Shown here piece after piece: positions 7,701 through 11,440 of a DNA stretch of 11,440 bases. A program made the position numbers and the translations under genes. The first letter of the stretch is position 1, and every line of letters begins with the position of its first letter. Location of the stretch: positions 1-11,440 of the forward strand of contig JAFGFV010000453.1 of the NCBI GenBank assembly GCA_016930895.1, written 5' to 3'. The notes beneath the pieces are model-generated. The model did no database searches. It was not told where the DNA came from and was given only the letters and a program-made list of their open reading frames with translations. Source of the stretch: Spirochaetales bacterium. Its GTDB lineage: Bacteria > Spirochaetota > Spirochaetia > SZUA-6 > DRHE01.

Positions 7701-7929
7701 GCTGATCTATCGGGACCCGCTCTGCGAGCCGGCCTATCGCCTGCTCATGATCGCCAGCGCCCTGGTCGGCACACGCAGCGAGGTGCCCCGGATCCTGGAG
7801 CGCTTGAACCAGAAGCTCGCCAAGGCGTACGGCATCGAGGCCGATCCCCAGACCGTCAGCCTGGCCCGCAGCCTGCTGAGCGGTACTCAGCCCGACTCGG
7901 AACTGTGGAGCCGGGAAACCCTGATATAG
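4714..7929 (+). CDS. Large STAND-ATPase/TPR transcriptional regulator with C-terminal winged-helix and BTAD domains
   Basis: Encodes 1071 residues. N-terminal STAND/MalT-like ATPase: Walker A HGKAGQGKS (42-50), Walker B LYVVLEDFHRA (95-105), an LLSRGFPEL sensor strand, and the post-ATPase helical motif FHPLFAAYL (294-302). About 320-760 is an all-helical TPR-like region rich in repeats of the type GxxxEA and ALxxA. A low-complexity linker (about 765-808, PPGASLGTHG onward) leads to an OmpR/SARP-like winged helix (about 810-905: LQLSTLGEFRVFV and LWPG-like FWPGYLQKSSRDNLNTIIY), then a bacterial transcriptional activation domain (about 910-1060). In SARP proteins such as AfsR the winged helix-BTAD is N-terminal, so the order here is reversed, more like MalT. 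The ribosome site (GAGAG) is weak, suggesting coupling to cobO. The inducer and targets are unknown; the ABC genes 24 nt downstream are an obvious candidate target. Confidence 0.92.
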   Translation: MELSGARSTNDSLPPAPDSILHRSRLLQLLCSRRDRKLILIHGKAGQGKSCLAADFVRSLDLNALWYRCRGDDPEGRRLVSELNAALPGSDARDLYVVLEDFHRACGTPPAARLIQKLIEESPPKTHWVLLSRGFPELSVVRLRSQRQVLELDDRELAFTPDEIADLLEGSCPLAVESPMLRQLAEITDGWVTALVHLAEHLAPREPEARAGELERFVRERRLATLDEYFASEVLGELEQEDARFLVRLSVFSSLSPGLVAHVLGAPAPGLFSERLVERYFLKPLDESLGIRAFHPLFAAYLSGRFAALDPEQKHQVHARAAEYFRGQGHVEEAVHHLLAGGDHEAALKLFLPRAEELLGGNQLRELHELLDRFPEELRRSNSLLPYYEAITTNLVQPTLSRKTLREFLETFERRGDLLRVATIFSVLLVNYVFYQGNREPVRELVAMVEGFLGTEGTSLPEDRRATLFALVSLGRWWTEPSAGDPFEIALRAEETAFRLQNDELLILSHLVLGRVYLDRGEFEKARGILEETDGLLERNPGYSHYRALLRFHLGDAFFYLGELPKALAQAETGVADAPAGFAFSTYLHLNRVLYLLYRADIGEAEQILDQLRNAPLGENLYVRYYSVYLLQMLLAYRKGHRERTAYYCRRLLEPDNSGLLDSDFPYSTLSLAEILLSLGDHRRSESLLRSLVERAPAESYPYPHATSLALLGILAEREGRREEAKRCFVELGGLLERHGYRNLDICSPELLREAADGLRQAVSLSPPGASLGTHGISDAPGADEPPEALWAMRRLQSAATPISASKRGILQLSTLGEFRVFVGETELPATVLSRQKKVMDLLKLLVVHRKSGIVKEVLYDLFWPGYLQKSSRDNLNTIIYRLRKALGEEHDFVLTDGPTLSLNRELCRVDADEFLEAAEQAGKARQQGDGSAAVELYYRAKALYRGDFLEQDLYYDDIRDAREELRSHYLQLLFQMAVMSFEGGEHFQALVLAKELIYRDPLCEPAYRLLMIASALVGTRSEVPRILERLNQKLAKAYGIEADPQTVSLARSLLSGTQPDSELWSRETLI
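7013..7060. repeat. Perfect 14-bp inverted repeat inside the regulator gene, at the interdomain linker
   Basis: CTCCCGGCGCATCC (7013-7026) and its exact reverse complement GGATGCGCCGGGAG (7047-7060) flank a 20-nt spacer. The repeat encodes part of the low-complexity linker (residues about 767-782) between the TPR-like region and the winged helix. As RNA it would form a very stable GC-rich hairpin. It stays in frame. Possible meanings are a palindromic element inserted in a tolerant linker, a translational pause between domains, or chance in GC-rich sequence; 14 perfect pairs make chance the weaker option. Confidence 0.75.
7113..7130. repeat. Second inverted repeat, 8-bp arms, just before the winged-helix coding region
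   Basis: GACGCCGA (7113-7120) and TCGGCGTC (7123-7130) are exact reverse complements separated by 2 nt. The repeat encodes the end of the linker (residues about 801-806), immediately before the winged-helix domain, and lies 52 nt after the longer 14-bp inverted repeat. Both fall in the only low-complexity part of the protein. A minimal loop forces the innermost pairs open, so the real stem would be about 7 bp. Confidence 0.6.
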
Positions 7930-7953
7930 GGACATGCAGGAGGACCAGGGCCG

Positions 7954-8823
7954 GTGATCGCAATCCAGACGCAGGGCTTGACCAAGGTCTTCGACAATGG
8001 CGTCCAGGCCGTGCGCGACCTGACCCTCCGCATCGAGGGCGGCAGGATCTTCGGCTTTCTCGGCCCGAACGGAGCGGGCAAAACCACGACCGTCAGGCTG
8101 CTCAATGGCACCCTTACCCCGACGGCGGGGAGTTCCCGGATCCTGGGGCTCGAATCCCGCAGCGAGGAGATCCGCCGGCGCACGGCCACCCTGGCCGAAG
8201 AAGCCCGCATGTACGAGCACATGAGCGTGCTCGACAACCTGCGCTTCTTCGCCGCCATGTACGACCTGCCGCGCCCGCAGGCCGATCAGGCAATCCGCAC
8301 CCTCCTGGAGCGCATGGGCCTCTGGGAGAAACGGGATCTGGCGCTGGGCAGCTTCTCGACGGGCATGAAGAAGAGGGTACACCTGTCCCGCACCCTCCTG
8401 CACCAGCCGGAGATCCTCTTCCTGGACGAGCCCACCTCGGGCCTGGACCCGGAGGGGGCCAGGCAGGTGACGGATCTGATCCGCGCCCTGGCCCGGGAGC
8501 AGGGCACCACGGTCTTCCTCTGCACCCACAACCTCTTCCTGGCCGAGCGCATCTGTGACCTCTTCGGCTTCATCCGCTCGGGGGAGCTGGTGGCCTCAGG
8601 GACTCGGGAAGATCTGATCCGCCGCAGCACAGACAAGCCCGAAGTCGAAATCCGCAGCGACCGCGGCAGCGAACGCTTCCGGTACGACGACGAGGCGGAG
8701 ATCGACGCCCTGGTCCGCCGCGTCCAGGGCCAGGGCAGGCGGATCATCGAGGTGCGTCCCCTGCGGCCCACCTTGGAGGAGGTCTATTTTCGCACGATCG
8801 GGAGAAGCCATGAACTGGAGTAG
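7954..8823 (+). CDS. ABC transporter ATP-binding protein (ABC-2 exporter type, NatA/CcmA-like)
   Basis: Encodes 289 residues. ABC ATPase motifs in order: Walker A GPNGAGKTT (37-45), ABC signature FSTGMKKR (134-141), Walker B ILFLDEPTSGLDPEG (154-168) and switch histidine in LCTHNL (His192). The usual Q-loop glutamine region reads TLAEEARMYEHM (79-90), with glutamates where many relatives have Gln, a variant also seen in some NatA-like proteins. A C-terminal extension of about 80 residues follows the ATPase core, as in NatA/CcmA-like subunits. The start is GTG at 7954, with AGGAGG (7938-7943) 10 nt upstream. It lies 24 nt after the large regulator and overlaps the permease gene by 14 nt. It powers transport by the downstream permease at the inner membrane; the substrate cannot be read from sequence. 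Confidence 0.95.
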   Translation: MIAIQTQGLTKVFDNGVQAVRDLTLRIEGGRIFGFLGPNGAGKTTTVRLLNGTLTPTAGSSRILGLESRSEEIRRRTATLAEEARMYEHMSVLDNLRFFAAMYDLPRPQADQAIRTLLERMGLWEKRDLALGSFSTGMKKRVHLSRTLLHQPEILFLDEPTSGLDPEGARQVTDLIRALAREQGTTVFLCTHNLFLAERICDLFGFIRSGELVASGTREDLIRRSTDKPEVEIRSDRGSERFRYDDEAEIDALVRRVQGQGRRIIEVRPLRPTLEEVYFRTIGRSHELE

Positions 8824-9619
8824 GATTCGCGCGATCATGCGCAAGGATCTCCGCAGCGTCACGGCGGAGAAGATGGTCCTGGTGCCGATGATCGTGGTGC
8901 CGCTGGTCCTCTGCGTCATCGTGCCCGGAGCGATCACCATCGCGGCCGTGAGCCTGGACGAGGTGCTGATGACCGGGGTCCAGTACGTGGAAAAGCTGAT
9001 ACCCTTGTACCCGGTGCCGGAGGAGCTGGCCGCGCTCACCGACCAGGTGCTGTTCATCATCCTGAACTACACCTTCCTGCCCTACTTCATGCTGGTCCCG
9101 ATCATGGCCTCTTCGGTGATCGCCGCCAACTCGATCGTCGGGGAGAAGGAGCGGAAAACCTTGGAAACTCTGCTGTACACCCCGGTGACCAACCGGGAGT
9201 TCCTGACGGCCAAGCTCCTGGCCAGTTTCGTGCCGGCGGTCCTGGTGAGCTGGATCGCATTCGGCGGCTATTTCCTCACGCTCAACCTGATCTACGGTCT
9301 GGTACGGGGGACGCTCATCGTGCGCTCTTGGATCTGGCTGCCTGCGATCCTGCTGCTCTCCCCCGGGGTTTCCGCCCTGGGACTGTCGGTCACGCTGCTC
9401 GTGTCCCTCAAAGCCAAGACCTACAACGAGGCCCAGCAGACCGCGGGGATCATCGTCCTGCCCTTCATCCTCCTGATCGTGGTGCAGGTCGCCGGGCTCG
9501 TCACCTTTCGTCCCGCCCTGGTCGTGGCCCTGGCGGCGATCCTGATGGCGCTGGCGTATCTGATCATCATCCGCCTGGCCCCGCGTTTCAGCCGGGAGGC
9601 GATCATCAGCACGCTGTAG
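8810..9619 (+). CDS. ABC-2 type transporter permease
   Basis: Encodes 269 residues with about six predicted membrane segments (roughly 24-48, 80-108, 138-163, 174-200, 210-232 and 235-256). After the second comes the conserved ABC-2 coupling motif VGEKERKTLETLLYTPVTNR (110-129), which contacts the ATPase. The N-terminus MNWSRIRAIMRKDLRS is a cytosolic amphipathic helix typical of NatB/DrrB-like permeases. A GGGAGAAGCC ribosome site sits inside the end of the ATPase gene, and the two genes overlap by 14 nt, so the subunits should be made in equal amounts. With the ATPase it forms a two-gene exporter. Possible substrates include Na+, a drug, a lipid-linked molecule or a peptide; nothing nearby settles this. 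Its 3' end is 12 nt from the convergent thioredoxin-like gene. Confidence 0.93.
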   Translation: MNWSRIRAIMRKDLRSVTAEKMVLVPMIVVPLVLCVIVPGAITIAAVSLDEVLMTGVQYVEKLIPLYPVPEELAALTDQVLFIILNYTFLPYFMLVPIMASSVIAANSIVGEKERKTLETLLYTPVTNREFLTAKLLASFVPAVLVSWIAFGGYFLTLNLIYGLVRGTLIVRSWIWLPAILLLSPGVSALGLSVTLLVSLKAKTYNEAQQTAGIIVLPFILLIVVQVAGLVTFRPALVVALAAILMALAYLIIIRLAPRFSREAIISTL

Positions 9620-9623
9620 GGGA

Positions 9624-9644
9624 CCTCCCTGCTACTGCAGGAGG
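9624..9644. terminator. Hairpin at convergent gene ends, possible bidirectional terminator
   Basis: CCTCCCTGC (9624-9632) and GCAGGAGG (9637-9644) pair through 8 bp with one bulged C and a 4-nt loop. The hairpin lies between the stop of the ABC permease and the stop of the thioredoxin-like gene, and overlaps the last codons of the latter. There is no T tract on either side, so intrinsic termination is not certain; it may only protect 3' ends. Confidence 0.3.
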
Positions 9645-10165
9645 CGTTCGAAGAAGCGAACGTACTGCTCGGTGTCCCACTCCCGGGTGCCGATGGTTCC
9701 GGCGACCACGAACCCGTCGCGGTCCACGATGTAGGTAATCGGGATGCTGCGGGCTCCGTAAGTGGCCCCGACCCGGCCGGTGCGGTCCAGCAGGATCGGG
9801 AAGGTCAGACCATGCTCGCTGACGAACCTCTCCACGGCCTTCGCGTCTTCCTGCAGGTTCACCGCCACGACCTCCAGCCCCCTGTCCTTGAGGCGCTGGT
9901 AGAGACGCTCCATCGAGGGCATTTCATGGCGGCAGGGGCCGCACCAGGTGGCCCAGAAGTTCAGAAACACCACCTTACCCTTGAAGCTGCTCAAGGAGCG
10001 GCTCTGGCCCCCGAGGGCCTCCAGCTCGAAATCCACGATGGCCGTGCCCTCCTTGAGGGGCTGCAGGCCCACCGCCCGGATCTCTTCCGGGGTGAGCTCC
10101 GCAGCCGGAAGCGCTGCGGAAAGAAGAAGAAGGGCGCTCAGTACGAAGAACATCGATCTTCTCAT
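9632..10165 (-). CDS. TlpA/ResA-like thiol-disulfide oxidoreductase, exported
   Basis: From the ATG at 10165 the product has 177 residues. The N-terminal signal peptide is MRRSMFFVLSALLLLSAALP, with likely cleavage after Ala22 (LPAA-EL), and there is no lipobox cysteine, so the mature protein should be soluble in the periplasm. The thioredoxin fold shows the NFWATWCGPCRHEMP active site (69-83) with catalytic Cys75 and Cys78, and the cis-proline loop SIPITYIVD (140-148, Pro142). TlpA/ResA-type proteins reduce disulfides, often for cytochrome c maturation or other extracytoplasmic cysteines. Start choice: AAAGGA lies 8 nt upstream and the signal peptide begins here; a TTG at 10213 would be inside the promoter -35. 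It is divergent from a PerR-like regulator, which fits a redox theme, but its specific partner is unknown. Confidence 0.93.
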   Translation of the reverse strand: MRRSMFFVLSALLLLSAALPAAELTPEEIRAVGLQPLKEGTAIVDFELEALGGQSRSLSSFKGKVVFLNFWATWCGPCRHEMPSMERLYQRLKDRGLEVVAVNLQEDAKAVERFVSEHGLTFPILLDRTGRVGATYGARSIPITYIVDRDGFVVAGTIGTREWDTEQYVRFFERLLQ

Positions 10166-10184
10166 ATATATCATCCTTTCCGAG

Positions 10185-10213
10185 AAGATAGCCCACAATC
10201 CCGCAATTGGCAA
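10185..10213 (-). promoter_or_regulatory. Promoter of the TlpA/ResA-like gene
   Basis: On the minus strand, TTGCCA (-35, 10213-10208, 5 of 6) and TATCTT (-10, 10190-10185, 4 of 6) are separated by 17 nt. The -10 ends 19 nt before the chosen ATG, leaving a short leader of about 13 nt that holds the AAAGGA ribosome site (10179-10174). Hexamers and spacing are those of a housekeeping sigma factor. Confidence 0.55.
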
Positions 10214-10290
10214 CCTCCCCCGGGTCTACTGTCCCGTGTCTACCGGCCATTCTGCCCGCCGCGAGGCTGCAAAAATCCAGCCCCTGCACC

Positions 10291-10319
10291 TTGACACGAA
10301 GCACGGATCAGGCAACAAT
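10291..10319 (+). promoter_or_regulatory. Promoter of the PerR-like gene
   Basis: A perfect -35 TTGACA (10291-10296) and AACAAT (-10, 10314-10319, 4 of 6) separated by 17 nt. The expected transcription start is near 10326, giving a leader of about 37 nt to the TTG start codon. The PerR/Fur-like box at 10314-10336 overlaps the -10 and start point, a typical repressor position. Confidence 0.55.
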
Positions 10320-10321
10320 AG

Positions 10322-10336
10322 GAATCGTTATTATAA
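10322..10336 (+). promoter_or_regulatory. PerR/Fur-type operator overlapping the PerR-like gene promoter
   Basis: The 15-mer GAATCGTTATTATAA matches the Bacillus-type PerR box TTATAATNATTATAA at 10 of 14 defined positions, and its right half ATTATAA is exact. An alternative register, AACAATAGGAATCGTTATT (10314-10332), matches the 19-bp Fur box at 12 of 19. Both registers overlap the start of transcription. Together with the Fur-family gene 26 nt downstream, this suggests autorepression that is relieved by peroxide. The match is read by eye against remembered consensus sequences. Confidence 0.55.
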
Positions 10337-10362
10337 CCCCTACCGGTTGTTGAACGGAAGAG

Positions 10363-10776
10363 TTGAGAAGAACCGAACAGAGGACCGTCATCCTCGAAGA
10401 GCTGAGGCGCGCCCCCAATCACCCGGCGGCGGATGAGGTCTATCTGAAGGTCAAGGAACGTCTGCCCCACATCAGCCTGAGCACCGTCTACCGCAACCTG
10501 GAGTTGCTCGCCGCGGAAGGGCTGATCCGAAAGATCGAACACGGGGGCGGTCAGAAACGCTTCGATCCCGTGCCCGAGCCTCACAGCCATTTTCACTGCA
10601 CCGTCTGCGGCAAGCTCGAAGACCTGCCCTTCCGGGTGGAGGTTCCGCAGCTCGATCGCGATCACCCCTGGGTACGGGCCCGGGTGATCTACGGCGGCAG
10701 GACGGACTACTACGGGCTATGCCCGGCCTGTGCGGATGCACAGCGCACGCTTCACGGAAACCCGCAGGGGGATTGA
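10363..10776 (+). CDS. perR: Fur-family regulator, PerR-like peroxide sensor
   Basis: Encodes 137 residues. The Fur-family winged helix covers about 1-70 (NHPAADEVYLKV, then ISLSTVYRNLELLAAEGLI at 37-55), followed by the dimerisation domain. Structural zinc: Cys79, Cys82, Cys120, Cys123. The regulatory metal ligands of B. subtilis PerR have counterparts here: His20, Asp68, His74, His76 and Asp87. Asp87, in CGKLEDL, aligns with PerR Asp104, the aspartate reported to separate peroxide-sensing PerR from Fur, which has glutamate there. The start is a rare TTG; an in-frame stop lies at 10351 and no ATG or GTG precedes the domain. The ribosome site (GGAAG, 2 nt away) is poor. Rubrerythrin downstream supports a peroxide regulon. 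A general Fur or Zur role is less likely. Confidence 0.87.
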   Translation: MRRTEQRTVILEELRRAPNHPAADEVYLKVKERLPHISLSTVYRNLELLAAEGLIRKIEHGGGQKRFDPVPEPHSHFHCTVCGKLEDLPFRVEVPQLDRDHPWVRARVIYGGRTDYYGLCPACADAQRTLHGNPQGD

Positions 10777-10792
10777 ACACAATCGAAAATCA

Positions 10793-10835
10793 GGGTTCTC
10801 GACCCCGCGCCGAGAGCCCGGGGTGCACAGCACCC
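10793..10835 (+). repeat. Two tandem hairpins between the PerR-like gene and rubrerythrin
   Basis: First hairpin: GGGTTCTCG (10793-10801) with CGAGAGCCC (10811-10819), 9 pairs including one G-U, 9-nt loop. Second: GGGTGC (10821-10826) with GCACCC (10830-10835), 6 perfect pairs, 3-nt loop, one base after the first. No T tract follows, so a normal intrinsic terminator is unlikely. They may limit readthrough, stabilise the rubrerythrin message or mark an RNA processing site. No clear promoter is visible in the 88-nt gap. Confidence 0.5.
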
Positions 10836-10864
10836 GATAAACCTATGTCCCAAGGAGAGGTACC

Positions 10865-11440
10865 ATGAAGTCCCTCAAAGGCACTCAGACCGAGAAGAAC
10901 CTGATCACCGCCTTTGCCGGTGAGTCACAGGCCCGCAATCGCTACACCTATTTCGCGAGCAAGGCCCGGGAGGAGGGCCTGGTCCAGATCGCGATGATCT
11001 TCGAGGAAACGGCAAACCAGGAGAAGGAGCACGCCAAGCGCTTCTTCAAGTTCCTCGAGGGCGGCGACGTCCAGGTCAGCGCGGCTTTCCCCGCGGGCGT
11101 GATCGCCACCACCAGCGAGAACCTGAAGGCGGCCGCCGGCGGAGAGCATTACGAATGGACGGAGATGTATCCGGGCTTTGCCAAGGTGGCCCGCGAGGAA
11201 GGGTTCGAGGCCGTGGCCCTGGTGCTCGACGCCATCTGCGTTGCCGAAAAGCAGCACGAGAAGCGCTACAACGATCTCAAGGCCAACGTCGACAGCGGCA
11301 AGGTCTTCAAGCGGGACAAGAGCGTGGTATGGCGCTGCATCAACTGCGGCTACCTCTTCGAGGGGCCCGAAGCCCCCAAGTCCTGCCCGGCCTGCGCCCA
11401 TCCGCAGGCTTACTACGAGCTGCTCGGAGAGAACTGGTAA
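10865..11440 (+). CDS. rbr: Rubrerythrin (diiron peroxidase with C-terminal rubredoxin domain)
   Basis: A complete gene of 191 residues whose TAA is the last codon of the window. The N-terminal ferritin-like four-helix bundle (about 1-145) carries the diiron ligands Glu20 (AGESQARNRY), Glu53 and His56 (ETANQEKEH), Glu94 and Glu97 (EHYEWTEMYP), Glu128 and His131 (AEKQHEKRY). The C-terminal rubredoxin domain (about 153-191) has Cys158 and Cys161 (WRCINCGY) and Cys174 and Cys177 (SCPACAHPQAYYE). Rubrerythrins reduce hydrogen peroxide to water in the cytoplasm of anaerobes, using electrons from NADH via rubredoxin-type partners. The ribosome site AAGGAG (10852-10857) lies 7 nt before the ATG. Its position after a PerR-like gene suggests peroxide-induced expression, probably cotranscribed. 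Confidence 0.98.
   Translation: MKSLKGTQTEKNLITAFAGESQARNRYTYFASKAREEGLVQIAMIFEETANQEKEHAKRFFKFLEGGDVQVSAAFPAGVIATTSENLKAAAGGEHYEWTEMYPGFAKVAREEGFEAVALVLDAICVAEKQHEKRYNDLKANVDSGKVFKRDKSVVWRCINCGYLFEGPEAPKSCPACAHPQAYYELLGENW

Noticed and set aside
4171..8529. Very long open frame on the minus strand opposite cobO, the STAND regulator and the ABC ATPase
   Set aside because: It is the shadow of GC-rich codon usage on the other strand. The peptide is Gln/His/Glu-rich with no recognisable domain, while the plus strand encodes clear motif-bearing proteins throughout.
4714..9619. Antiphage defence system built on the STAND ATPase
   Set aside because: STAND proteins of the Avs type carry nuclease, protease or membrane effectors. 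Here the C-terminal effector is a DNA-binding BTAD module and the neighbours are metabolic and transport genes, so a transcription factor is the better reading.
10224..10243. Direct repeat GTCTAC (two copies, 14 bp apart) between the tlpA-like and PerR-like promoters
   Set aside because: Six bases are too short to mean much, and they do not coincide with a promoter element.

Overview
The window is a dense, GC-rich bacterial segment of complete protein-coding genes. The only truncated gene is gcvT at the left edge; the right edge falls exactly on the stop codon of rubrerythrin. Gene content (glycine cleavage with a split P-protein, a corrinoid adenosyltransferase, a PerR-like regulator and rubrerythrin) suggests an anaerobic or oxygen-sensitive bacterium. 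A soluble TlpA-like thioredoxin with an ordinary, non-lipoprotein signal peptide hints at a Gram-negative periplasm. A deltaproteobacterium-like (Desulfobacterota/Desulfuromonadota) source fits, but this is inference and a high-GC Firmicute relative is not excluded.

Left block (1-3954, minus strand): an operon reading lrp-type regulator, gcvH, gcvPA, gcvPB, gcvT. Gaps are short, and the gcvPA/gcvPB and gcvPB/gcvT junctions are ATGA overlaps. Together these genes encode the H, P (two subunits) and T proteins that cleave glycine to CO2, NH3 and methylene-tetrahydrofolate; no L protein is in view. The regulator is the promoter-proximal gene, and the AT-rich region before it (about 3955-4060) carries a promoter candidate, a 10-bp direct repeat spaced 42 bp and a small dyad, all plausible for Lrp-type autoregulation.

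Middle block (4186-9619, plus strand): cobO (corrinoid adenosyltransferase), a 1071-residue STAND-ATPase/TPR/winged-helix/BTAD transcriptional regulator, then an ABC-2 ATPase and permease that overlap by 14 bp. Spacing suggests one transcript. The large regulator is the most unusual gene: its DNA-binding BTAD module is at the C-terminus, and the DNA encoding the linker before it contains a perfect 14-bp inverted repeat and a second 8-bp one.

Right block (9632-11440): a TlpA/ResA-like thiol-disulfide oxidoreductase (minus strand) convergent with the ABC permease, and divergent from it a PerR-like Fur-family gene followed by rubrerythrin. The PerR-like gene has a sigma70-type promoter overlapped by a good PerR/Fur box match. 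This is a small redox and peroxide-defence cluster. No tRNA, rRNA, CRISPR array, transposase, or recognisable riboswitch was seen.
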